Below are positions 10,428 through 18,745 of a stretch of DNA of 64,000 nt, in pieces. A program made the translations under genes and the position numbers. The stretch comes from an uncultured Pelagibacteraceae bacterium (GTDB lineage: Bacteria > Pseudomonadota > Alphaproteobacteria > Pelagibacterales > Pelagibacteraceae): positions 62,001-126,000 of the forward strand of contig CACGAC010000001.1 in NCBI GenBank assembly GCA_902571015.1, given 5' to 3'. Under the pieces are notes generated by a model. That model was given only the letters and a program-made list of their open reading frames with translations. It had not been told where the DNA came from and made no database searches. Numbering within the stretch: position 1 is the first letter of the stretch; every line of letters begins with the position of its first letter.

Positions 10428-11740
10428 TTACCAGCAACAACCATTCCCTCTATTAACATGGTTGGTGAGTTAGTTGCATATTTGAACTCCAAATCATTTG
10501 CTAAGGTAATATTTTGAAACATGTCTTTAAAATTACCTGCTATAGTAATTTCATTTATTGGATATTTAAACTCACCATTTTCAATTAAAAACCCAGTTGC
10601 TCCAACTGAATAATCTCCGGTCACAATATTACTTCCATGTCCTATGGTTTCTGTAATATAAAGACTTTTTGAATTTGAATTCAGTAAATCTTTGAAACTA
10701 ATATTTCCATTTTCAAAATAAAGATTACTTGTTCCTCCACATCTTCCATTAGATTTAAGATTTAATTTTTTTCCATTGTAAGTATCGATCAGATAATGTT
10801 TCAAAATTCCTTGATCCACTAATTTAAGTGTGTCGGTTTTTACCCCTTCACTATCAAAATTTCTTGATCCTAATCCTTTGAGCATATCAGGTTTGTCAAA
10901 TACATTAATTTTATCTGAGAATATTTTTTTATTAACTTTATCTTTTAAAAAAGAAGTTCCTCTTGATATTGCTGATGAAGAAATAGCGCTTGCAAAAGTA
11001 TTTAATACTCCCTTAGCTATTCTTTTGTCAAAAATTATAGCAATTTTCTCACTCCCAATTTTTTTTGGACTTAATTTTCTAATAGTTTGATTAGCAGCAA
11101 TTTTACCTAATTCATCTGCATCATCTAGGTCTTTAAGAAAACATTTACTAGAATATTCATAATCTCTTTCCATGCTTTCTTCATCTTTTGCAACTGTTAC
11201 ACTTGATGCTGTAAACGAAGATGTTTTGTAACCATCGCAAAAACCTTCGCTATTAGCTAATACAAAATTAGATTTATTTTGAGTAAAACTAGACTCAGTA
11301 TTAACAATTTTTTTATCGTTGGAAGCTGCAGCCTCTAATTTTTTTAGATAATATATTTTTTGATTATTTTCTATATGAGTTTCATCATAAATATTTAGGT
11401 CTTTAACTTCTTTTGCAAATAAATCTCTGTCCGGTAAAGAATTAAATTCATCCTCAGGTGTATTTTTTGTAGTCTCAATACATTTTTCAATCAAAATATT
11501 TAAATTGTCATTAAGCAAATTTGAGGAAGATATTGATGATTTTTTTTTACCAATATAAGTAGTGATACTTATGCCTAGATCATCTGATCTATTAGCTTCA
11601 TCCAATTTTTTATTTCTAAAATTTACAGTTTCAGAAACTGAATTTTTTACAACCACACTTGAGTCTGTTGCACCTAATTTTTTTGCTAAACCTAAACAAT
11701 ATGATGCTTTTGTTTCTAAAAATTCTTGATCTTTAACCAT
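10424..11740 (-). CDS. pmbA: TldE/PmbA subunit of the TldD-TldE metalloprotease
   Basis: A 438-residue partner of TldD. In E. coli the TldD/TldE heterodimer degrades unfolded peptides, matures microcin B17 and cleaves CcdA. This subunit lacks the HExxxH metal site, as expected for TldE. C-terminal segments such as GRCGGTSNLYFENG, GHGSNIVTGDYSVGATGFLIENGE and EITIAGNFKDM are typical of PmbA. It directly follows tldD with no spacing, which supports coexpression of the heterodimer. Confidence 0.93.
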   Translation of the reverse strand: MVKDQEFLETKASYCLGLAKKLGATDSSVVVKNSVSETVNFRNKKLDEANRSDDLGISITTYIGKKKSSISSSNLLNDNLNILIEKCIETTKNTPEDEFNSLPDRDLFAKEVKDLNIYDETHIENNQKIYYLKKLEAAASNDKKIVNTESSFTQNKSNFVLANSEGFCDGYKTSSFTASSVTVAKDEESMERDYEYSSKCFLKDLDDADELGKIAANQTIRKLSPKKIGSEKIAIIFDKRIAKGVLNTFASAISSSAISRGTSFLKDKVNKKIFSDKINVFDKPDMLKGLGSRNFDSEGVKTDTLKLVDQGILKHYLIDTYNGKKLNLKSNGRCGGTSNLYFENGNISFKDLLNSNSKSLYITETIGHGSNIVTGDYSVGATGFLIENGEFKYPINEITIAGNFKDMFQNITLANDLEFKYATNSPTMLIEGMVVAGK

Positions 11741-13162
11741 TTAAAGTTTCGTACCACCCACAGTCATCTTATTTATTAATATAGATGGCTGCGCTACACC
11801 TACGGGAACACCCTGTCCAGCTTTACCACATGTTCCAATTCCAGGGTCCATCATCATATCATTCCCTACCATAGAAACTTCTTTTAAAATTGAAGGACCG
11901 TCTCCAATTAATGTTGCACCCTTAATTGGTGATCCAATTTTGCCATTAACAATTTCATAAGCTTCAGTGCAATTAAATACAAATTTTCCAGATGTAATAT
12001 CAACTTGTCCACCACCAAAACTTACTGCAAAAATACCTTTATCGACTGCCTTAATCATTTCTTCTTGGGTTTGCTTACCGCTTAGCATCATCGTATTTCT
12101 CATTCTTGGTAGAACTATATGTCTATAGTTTTCTCTTCTTCCACTACCAGTAGATCTTGTTTTCATCAAACGTGCATTGAGCCTGTCTTGCATGAAATTT
12201 TTTAAAATTCCATTTTCAATTAAAACAGTTTTTTCTGTTGGTGTTCCCTCATCGTCAATTGTAAGACTGCCTCTTCTATTATCAATGGTACCGTCGTCAA
12301 TAATTGTAACTCCTTCACTTGCAACTTTTTGGCCCATTAGATTATGAAATGCTGAAGTTTTCTTTCTATTGAAATCTCCTTCTAAACCATGACCAACAGC
12401 CTCATGAATTAATATTGCTGGCCACCCAGGTCCGAGTACAACCTTCATCTCTCCTGCTGGCGCGGGTTTACTCTCTAAATTTACTGATGCTATCCTTAAA
12501 GCTTCGTCACAAACACTTTTCCAATTTTCATCTTTTAAATATGAATCATAAGATTGTCTTCCACCAACACCGTATACGCCTGTTTCTTTTCTGCCATCTT
12601 TCTCCACCATAACTGACACATTAAATCTTACTAAAGGACGGACATCTGACAAAGTCTCTCCACCAGATCTAATTATTTCTACAGACTTTTGCTCTCCCAA
12701 AAAATTAGCTGTAACTTGTTTAACCTTATCACCTTTAGATCGTAAATAATCATTTACATCATTCAATATTTTAATTTTTTCATTAAGAGATTTTTGTTCA
12801 ATAGGATTAATATTGTCATAATACTTTTTATTTGATTTAGGAATTTCGTGATTGTAAGTACCTTTGACAGATTTTAAAGTTGACTTTAAATTTTCTGAAG
12901 ATTGTTTTAAAGAGTTCTTAGAAATCTCATTAGAATGAGAATAAGCGACCACTTCATCAGATATAGCTCTAAAACCAAATCCTAAATCTGAATTATAACT
13001 AGAATTTTTAATTTTGTTATCATCTAATAGTATCGACTCAGATTTTGAATTTTCAAGATACAATTCGCCATCATCACATTTTTGCAAAGTGTCAGAAATA
13101 ATACTTTCAGCCTCTTTTCTAGATACGTCAGATTTTTCAAAGAAATTACTCATATGAGACAT
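11741..13162 (-). CDS. tldD: TldD catalytic subunit of the TldD-TldE metalloprotease
   Basis: The 473-residue zinc-dependent subunit. The metal motif is HEAVGHGLEGD, with H253, E254 and H258 forming HExxxH, as known for TldD rather than the usual HExxH. GTPTEKTVLIENG and TCGKAGQGVPVGVAQPS near the C-terminus are also characteristic. There are two possible ATG starts (residues 1 and 4). It heads the minus-strand group tldD-pmbA-flavoprotein and diverges from the DCC-family gene. Confidence 0.95.
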   Translation of the reverse strand: MSHMSNFFEKSDVSRKEAESIISDTLQKCDDGELYLENSKSESILLDDNKIKNSSYNSDLGFGFRAISDEVVAYSHSNEISKNSLKQSSENLKSTLKSVKGTYNHEIPKSNKKYYDNINPIEQKSLNEKIKILNDVNDYLRSKGDKVKQVTANFLGEQKSVEIIRSGGETLSDVRPLVRFNVSVMVEKDGRKETGVYGVGGRQSYDSYLKDENWKSVCDEALRIASVNLESKPAPAGEMKVVLGPGWPAILIHEAVGHGLEGDFNRKKTSAFHNLMGQKVASEGVTIIDDGTIDNRRGSLTIDDEGTPTEKTVLIENGILKNFMQDRLNARLMKTRSTGSGRRENYRHIVLPRMRNTMMLSGKQTQEEMIKAVDKGIFAVSFGGGQVDITSGKFVFNCTEAYEIVNGKIGSPIKGATLIGDGPSILKEVSMVGNDMMMDPGIGTCGKAGQGVPVGVAQPSILINKMTVGGTKL

Positions 13163-13247
13163 TAAATAGATTGTTTCATAAAATTTTCAACTAGAGTATT
13201 TTACGCATGTACATATCTGAGACAAATTAGTAATAAATTCACTTATT

Positions 13248-13604
13248 ATGAAAGTTTATTTTAATAATTCTTGTAAAATTTGTAAGGCGGAAATTGATCT
13301 TTATAAAAAAGAAAAAATAGATGAAATCGATTGGGTTGATATTACAGATAATGAGTTGGCTGAAAAGGAAACTTCTAAAGACAGTAAACAACTTTTAAGA
13401 AGGCTTCATATCAAAGATGGTGAGAAAGTTTTAGGAGGTGCAGAGGCATTTTTATTATTATGGAAAAAAATGCCAAAATATAAATTTCTCTATAAATTTT
13501 TTAAATTACCAATCATCTTTAATATATTTTCAGTTGTATATGAAATAGTAGCCTTTTTTCTTTACTTAAAAAATAAAAAGCAACTAAAAAAATCTAACTT
13601 GTGA
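13248..13604 (+). CDS. DCC-family (DUF393) thiol-disulfide oxidoreductase-like protein
   Basis: A 118-residue protein with the N-terminal NNSCKIC pair (C9 and C12, a CxxC motif), followed by a short thioredoxin-like section and a GGAEAFLLLWKKMP segment, matching the DCC/DUF393 family. The usual DGxC opening is altered to NNSC. The C-terminus is hydrophobic and then Lys-rich and could be membrane associated. Its redox function is assumed from the family, not shown. The 3' end overlaps the convergent gene by 11 nt. Confidence 0.75.
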   Translation: MKVYFNNSCKICKAEIDLYKKEKIDEIDWVDITDNELAEKETSKDSKQLLRRLHIKDGEKVLGGAEAFLLLWKKMPKYKFLYKFFKLPIIFNIFSVVYEIVAFFLYLKNKKQLKKSNL

Positions 13605-13887
13605 AAAATAATAAAAATTTACTTAATAAAGACATGGAGGATACAAACATTACTAAGACTATTGAGTACATTAATAATATAATTTTATTTTTTTTTCTTC
13701 TTAATCTAACAAAATCCTTATCATCCAGGTCAGAAATGTCTCTCTCACCAACTACTGGATAATCATAAGTAAATCGCCACGTACTTTCACCAAGTCTTGG
13801 GTCTAAATTATTATAATATGTGATCCACGCAATAATGTATCTGAAAACTAAATATAAAATTATTAAAAAGGCAGATCCTAAAATCAT
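13594..13887 (-). CDS. uncharacterised 97-residue membrane protein
   Basis: I do not recognise this protein. It has two hydrophobic segments (about residues 3-20 and 69-90) flanking a polar stretch that includes LDPRLGESTWRFTYDYPVVGE and ends in RLRRKKNK, giving an N- and C-terminal transmembrane topology with a soluble middle. It lies 30 nt downstream of the gene for the lysine-rich coiled-coil protein and on the same strand, so the two may be cotranscribed. Confidence 0.6.
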   Translation of the reverse strand: MILGSAFLIILYLVFRYIIAWITYYNNLDPRLGESTWRFTYDYPVVGERDISDLDDKDFVRLRRKKNKIILLMYSIVLVMFVSSMSLLSKFLLFFTS

Positions 13888-13917
13888 TTAAGATAATATC
13901 TAATTAATTATAAATGT

Positions 13918-15117
13918 TTAATTATTATTTTTGGCTCTTTTCCTTGCAATAAGCTGTGTTAAAGAGTCTACCATAGTGTCTGAAGCTTTAAAGATGTCCA
14001 CATTTCTAAACTCATGGGAAAGATTTTTTTCAGGGTTTGTTTTATCCTCAATGACAATTCCTTCATCTGGAGAATTATTTTTGATATAAATTAATAATAA
14101 CCAATCATCATCTGATGATTCGTCCCATTTAATAAAAACCTCTCCAGTTTCAAATCGTCTATCTATGCATCGAAAAATAGACATGTCTCGGGTAATATGT
14201 CTTTTATTGAGTTGAAATACTAAACTACTTGCACTTCTATAAAAGCTCTCAAGTGCAAATTCAACTTTTTGTCTTGCTAATGTATATTCTTTTTCTTTTT
14301 CTAATAAGGTTTCTCTGTCTTCGTCACCTTGAAGTTTAACACCTAGCGCCTCAACTCTTTCCTTGATTTTTTGATCTCTGAGTAATCTGTATTTTTCTCT
14401 AAGTTTATCGATTCTCTCTTGTAGTCCAGAATAATCTTCTCTTTTTTCTTTTAGGGAAATTTTCTCAAGTTTTTCTAGTTCTTTAACTTCTCTTATTCTG
14501 AATTTTTCAATTTGTTTATCTAATCTTAATTGTTTTAAAAATTGTTTTTGCTTTTCTGCTTGTTCGATTCTTAAAAGTGCTTGTTCTTTTCTTAAAAATA
14601 ATTTTATATCTTTCGTTCTCTGTTTTTCTAATCTTTCCTCTTCTTTTAGCGTTTGCTCCCTCAGCTTTAATCTTAAATTTTCTTCTTCTTTTTTCTTCTC
14701 TGCTTTTTCGATTTTTTCTTTTCTTTCTCTTTCAATTTTTTCTATTTTTATTCTTCTTTTTTCAAAGGTTTTTAACACCTTGTAATTAGAAATTGTCTCT
14801 GAAATCTTGTCAAAAAAACTCTGAATGCTTTTTTCCAAACCAAAATTAAATTTGAAATTAAATTGAGGTTTGAGAGATAATTGAAATTTAACTAGTTTCA
14901 AGACTAGGCTATCTTTCTGTTTTTTTTTTATTTTTGGCTGGTAATTTATTTTTTTGAGTTTTTTAGACTTATTTTTTTTCTTTTTTTTAACAAACTTGTT
15001 TTTTCTTTGTTTTTTAGAACTTTTTCTAATTTTATTTATTTTTCTTTTAGCTCTGTTAACTTTATTTTTCTTTTTAGTTTTTGACTTTTTTTTTGATTTT
15101 TTTTGTTTTTTTTTCAT
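13918..15117 (-). CDS. uncharacterised protein: lysine-rich head, coiled coil, C-terminal domain
   Basis: A 399-residue protein of unknown function with three zones. Residues 1 to about 70 are roughly half lysine (histone-H1-like composition, no hydrophobic core). About 100-280 is a long charged Glu/Lys/Arg/Leu region with heptad-like spacing, very likely coiled coil. The last about 115 residues have normal composition and look globular (for example SLVFQLNKRH, GEVFIKWDES, DDDWLLLIYIKNNSP). No signal peptide or membrane segment is visible. The basic head suggests binding to nucleic acid or another polyanion, but that is inference. It lies just downstream of cfa on the same strand. Confidence 0.7.
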   Translation of the reverse strand: MKKKQKKSKKKSKTKKKNKVNRAKRKINKIRKSSKKQRKNKFVKKKKKNKSKKLKKINYQPKIKKKQKDSLVLKLVKFQLSLKPQFNFKFNFGLEKSIQSFFDKISETISNYKVLKTFEKRRIKIEKIERERKEKIEKAEKKKEEENLRLKLREQTLKEEERLEKQRTKDIKLFLRKEQALLRIEQAEKQKQFLKQLRLDKQIEKFRIREVKELEKLEKISLKEKREDYSGLQERIDKLREKYRLLRDQKIKERVEALGVKLQGDEDRETLLEKEKEYTLARQKVEFALESFYRSASSLVFQLNKRHITRDMSIFRCIDRRFETGEVFIKWDESSDDDWLLLIYIKNNSPDEGIVIEDKTNPEKNLSHEFRNVDIFKASDTMVDSLTQLIARKRAKNNN

Positions 15118-15146
15118 TTCTAAGAAGAAATGACCCTATCAATAAT

Positions 15147-16334
15147 TTATTGATAAATATAGTCTCTAGTCACAGGTGTTGATCTATAATTTTTTGTAAG
15201 TTGAAATTGATATACAACTTGATCTCCCCACTTGAATGCCATTTCACAACCAGCAAGATAAAACTCCCACATTCTAAAAAATTTTTCATCAAACATTTGG
15301 ATAATTTTATCTTTATTTTTTAAGCAATTTTCTTTCCAATGTCTCAACGTGTGGGCATAATGAAGCCTTAAAACCTCAATATCTGTTACTATTAAGCCAG
15401 CTTTTTCAATAGGGTTGGTTACTTCGCTTAAACTCGGAGTATAACCACCAGGAAAAATATATTTTGTAATCCATGGATGAGGATCTCTTGGAGGATTTAC
15501 AGATCCGATGGTGTGTATCAGTGAAACCCCATCCTCTTTCAATATTTTTTCGATTTGTTTAAAAAATTTTTTATAAAATTTCCTTCCAACATGTTCAAAC
15601 ATCCCAACACTTACTATTCTATCAAATTTTTCATTTAATTCTCTATAATCCATAAGTTTAAACTTTACTTGATTTTCTAAATTCAATTCTTTAGCTTTTT
15701 GGGTGCAATAATTAAGTTGGTTCTTTGATAAAGTAATACCAGTTACTTCACATTGAGCACTTTTGGCTATATCGATGGCAAGTGAACCCCAGCCACATCC
15801 AATATCTAAAACTTTTTGATTGGGTTTTATATTTAATTTTTTAATTATGTGTTGAATTTTATTATTTTGAGCTGTTTCCAAACTGTCATTCTCATTTTTA
15901 AAATATGCACAAGAATACTGTCTTTTTGGATCTAAAAATAAGTCATACAAGTCGTCTTTAATATCATAATGGTGAGATACATTCATTTTGGATTTTTTAA
16001 TAAAATTAAAGTTAGTTAAATATCTATATGATCCCCTTAATTTATTAATTAAATAACTGAAAAAGTTTAATTCTCCCCTTCCAAAATTCATTAAGGCAAG
16101 ATCTAAAAAATCTGTAAGTGTGCCGTTTTCAATTACAATTTCACCGTTGGTATATGCCTCACCAAAATATAAATCAGGATGAAATAACAATTTATAATGA
16201 AGATTTTTATTTAAAATTTTTAGTCTAATAGGGTCATTGTCTGGTTCTCCAATAATATAGTCTTTAGAATTAGCATCAGTTAACACAAAACCACCTTTTT
16301 TAAAAATTTTATTAAGAAATCTTGCTAATTGCAT
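15147..16334 (-). CDS. cfa: cyclopropane-fatty-acyl-phospholipid synthase family protein
   Basis: SAM-dependent methyltransferase acting on unsaturated acyl chains of membrane phospholipids. The 395-residue protein has the family N-terminal domain, then HHYDIKDDLYDLFLDP and YSCAYF (typical of CFA synthases), the SAM-binding motif VLDIGCGWG near residue 175, and later SVGMFEHVG and FPGGYTPSL. Length matches the family. One base separates it from the upstream DapA-like gene. Whether the product is a cyclopropane or another methylated acyl chain cannot be told from the sequence. Confidence 0.93.
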   Translation of the reverse strand: MQLARFLNKIFKKGGFVLTDANSKDYIIGEPDNDPIRLKILNKNLHYKLLFHPDLYFGEAYTNGEIVIENGTLTDFLDLALMNFGRGELNFFSYLINKLRGSYRYLTNFNFIKKSKMNVSHHYDIKDDLYDLFLDPKRQYSCAYFKNENDSLETAQNNKIQHIIKKLNIKPNQKVLDIGCGWGSLAIDIAKSAQCEVTGITLSKNQLNYCTQKAKELNLENQVKFKLMDYRELNEKFDRIVSVGMFEHVGRKFYKKFFKQIEKILKEDGVSLIHTIGSVNPPRDPHPWITKYIFPGGYTPSLSEVTNPIEKAGLIVTDIEVLRLHYAHTLRHWKENCLKNKDKIIQMFDEKFFRMWEFYLAGCEMAFKWGDQVVYQFQLTKNYRSTPVTRDYIYQ

Positions 16335-16335
16335 T

Positions 16336-17220
16336 TTATGCAGCCAAGGTTGATTTGTTATAAAATTCTAAATCTTTTAATCTATTCATTAATTCTTCCT
16401 CATCATTTCGATTTAAAAGACTTAGTGGTGGTAAAATATTTTTATATATTTTATCATTTTGAGCACAATAAGTATGTAAACCTGAAATTAGATTATATTT
16501 ATCAAAAGTGCTTCTAACATCACATAACTTATCATTATATAACTGCTTTTTGCCTGCAAAAAAATCATCATAAACTTGCCTAGATAATTCTGCTGTAACA
16601 TTGCATGTTGCAGTTATTATACCAGAACATCCTATTTCCAAACCTTTTAACAATTTAATTTCTGAACCAGGTAAAATTGAAAAATTTTTAAGTTTTAAAT
16701 TTTCGTATAAATTGTAAGAGCTATCTTTTACTCCAACTATTTGTTCTGGAAATTTATTAACAAGTGTCTCTACACACCTTAAACTAAATTTATAACCACT
16801 AAGTTTTTCAAAATTATAAAGAATAATTTTACAATCTGGCACTGAATTAATTATTCTAGAATAAAAATCCAAAACCTCTGTATCACCATAATTATAATAA
16901 GCGGGAGGCATGATTAAAAATTTATTTAGATTCAATGAAATTGCTATCTTCATAAAATTTATTGTTTCGCCTAAAGAGTTTAGACCTGTGCCAATTATAT
17001 GTTTATTCTGATATTTGCTTTTTGAGAGATTGTTAAGTAAGTCGATTTTTTCTGAAATAGGTATTAATTGAGACTGACCTGTGCTTCCAAATATTACCGT
17101 GCCATGACAGCCTTGATCGATAAGTTTCTCAGCATGCATTATTGTTTTTTCAACATTCAAGCTTAAATCATTGTTAAGCACTGACATCGAAGCAGCAAAA
17201 ATTCCACTTATTTTTGTCAT
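16336..17220 (-). CDS. dihydrodipicolinate synthase (DapA)-family aldolase
   Basis: A 294-residue TIM-barrel class I aldolase of the DapA/N-acetylneuraminate lyase superfamily. It keeps FGSTGQ (substrate carboxylate loop), ILYNFEKLSG with the catalytic Tyr, and VGVKDSS with the Schiff-base Lys. Divergence from typical DapA (FGSTGQSQLIP instead of GTTGESATL) and the neighbourhood with cfa suggest a substrate other than lysine precursors; pyruvate is the likely donor. It starts the minus group with cfa and diverges from the GT9 gene. Confidence 0.85.
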   Translation of the reverse strand: MTKISGIFAASMSVLNNDLSLNVEKTIMHAEKLIDQGCHGTVIFGSTGQSQLIPISEKIDLLNNLSKSKYQNKHIIGTGLNSLGETINFMKIAISLNLNKFLIMPPAYYNYGDTEVLDFYSRIINSVPDCKIILYNFEKLSGYKFSLRCVETLVNKFPEQIVGVKDSSYNLYENLKLKNFSILPGSEIKLLKGLEIGCSGIITATCNVTAELSRQVYDDFFAGKKQLYNDKLCDVRSTFDKYNLISGLHTYCAQNDKIYKNILPPLSLLNRNDEEELMNRLKDLEFYNKSTLAA

Positions 17221-17268
17221 AATAAAAATTTATATAAAAATATACTCAGTAAAGTTTATAAATACTAT

Positions 17269-18231
17269 ATGAAAATATTAGCAATTCAGAGCAGAATGGG
17301 TATTGGAGATACCATAATTTTCTTGCCATTTATAAAGGCTTTATCCAAAAAATTTAATTCACCAATAAATATATTGGTAAAAGAAAATTCAAAAGCTAAT
17401 CAATATTTACACCAAACAAAATATATTGATAAAATTCTCATCCTGGAGAGAGATGATAAAACGAATAATAGACATGGTGGTTTTTTTGGTATTTTTAAAT
17501 TAGCAACCGATTTAAAAAAATATAATTTCGATAAAATTTTTATTTTTAATTCATCTTTAAGATTTAACTTAATTGCTAAAATATCAGGTATTCCACAAAT
17601 TTACCAATATCCATTGTTCACAAAAAACAAACAACACATAATTGAGGCTCCTAAAAAATTTTTAAAAGAAAATTTAAATTTAGACATTAATGAAGATCCT
17701 GAAGTACAAATTGATAATGATTCAATTTCTAAAGCAGCACAAAAATTTCAGATAGATAAAAATACTACAAATATTCTCTTGGGCATAGGCGGTTCTGGAC
17801 CTACAAAAAGAATTCCTGCGAAAACTTTCTTAAGTGTAATTGATAAAATATCAAATATAAAAGATTGCAGATTTTTTCTTGCAACAGGTAAGGCAACTGA
17901 AGAACAGGAAGTATTAAACGAAATTTTACAGTCTAAATTTAAGAATTTTTGTACTCGCTTAGATAATTTTACTATTAGAGAAATTTTACCATTAATTAAG
18001 AATTGTAATGTATCCATTTGTAATGACTCGAGCTTTAGTCATTTATCTTCAGCTTTAGGTATTAAAACGATTACTTTAATGGCTGATACTCCCTTAATTT
18101 ATGGAAATTATAGTTCAAGAATGTTCCCAATAATTCCAGAGGGAGAAAGCACAGTCACGCATAATACTTTGGGTAAAGATAAAATTAATCCACAAAAAAT
18201 TTTTGAGAGATTTTTAGAAATTATTGCTTAA
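17269..18231 (+). CDS. glycosyltransferase family 9 (heptosyltransferase-like)
   Basis: A 320-residue GT-B enzyme resembling ADP-heptose:LPS heptosyltransferases. The N-terminus MKILAIQSRMGIGDTIIFLPFIKAL is the GT9 acceptor-side signature. The C-terminal half holds ILLGIGGSGPTKRIP and CNVSICNDSSFSHLSSALGIKTITL, the nucleotide-sugar site typical of WaaF/WaaC. It likely adds a sugar to lipopolysaccharide core or another surface glycan. The stop interlocks with that of the convergent J-domain gene (4-nt overlap). Confidence 0.88.
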   Translation: MKILAIQSRMGIGDTIIFLPFIKALSKKFNSPINILVKENSKANQYLHQTKYIDKILILERDDKTNNRHGGFFGIFKLATDLKKYNFDKIFIFNSSLRFNLIAKISGIPQIYQYPLFTKNKQHIIEAPKKFLKENLNLDINEDPEVQIDNDSISKAAQKFQIDKNTTNILLGIGGSGPTKRIPAKTFLSVIDKISNIKDCRFFLATGKATEEQEVLNEILQSKFKNFCTRLDNFTIREILPLIKNCNVSICNDSSFSHLSSALGIKTITLMADTPLIYGNYSSRMFPIIPEGESTVTHNTLGKDKINPQKIFERFLEIIA

Positions 18232-18731
18232 GAAATATCGTTTAGCACAATATCTTTAGCCTCATTCACAATTGAAGATAATCTTGAAGTTTCAGGAGAT
18301 ATGTCAGGATGAATCTTTTTTTGGATTTTTATATATGCTTTATTAACATCTTCTTTGGTTACTTTTTTATTCATATCTAAATTTAAAATCTTGTATGCCT
18401 CTGAAACTGATATAGACGATACGTTATTGGTACCTGCTTGGTTAAAAGAAAAGCGTCCAGATCTTCTTAATGTCTGAATAAGTCTAAAAAGAGAAATTAA
18501 TTGAAAAATAGATAAACCTTTTAATTTTAATAAAGCTAAACTTGCCAAAGTAAGAGGTAGGGTTAATAAAAGTTTTCCGCCAATGGCAAACAATACTGCT
18601 AAAGCAAATAATCCCAATATAATAAAAAATCTTAGGCCTTTTGAAATTTTCCTAGATGAAATGTTGGTTATTAAACGTAATAGAAAATAAAAAATGGTTA
18701 ATATAACCACTGTATAAATTATTATATTCAT
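18228..18731 (-). CDS. membrane-anchored DnaJ-domain protein
   Basis: Hydrophobic N-terminal segments are followed by a C-terminal J domain with the HPD tripeptide (KKIHPDIS, about residues 141-143 of 167), which stimulates Hsp70 ATPase. The tail-end placement of the J domain after membrane segments resembles the Tim14/Pam18-like group. I chose the ATG at 18731, which puts the membrane helix at residue 2; an in-frame GTG at 18758 would add nine residues but would overlap the divergent oligopeptidase gene. The Hsp70 partner is not in the window. Confidence 0.85.
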   Translation of the reverse strand: MNIIIYTVVILTIFYFLLRLITNISSRKISKGLRFFIILGLFALAVLFAIGGKLLLTLPLTLASLALLKLKGLSIFQLISLFRLIQTLRRSGRFSFNQAGTNNVSSISVSEAYKILNLDMNKKVTKEDVNKAYIKIQKKIHPDISPETSRLSSIVNEAKDIVLNDIS

Positions 18732-18745
18732 ATATTTTTGATCTG

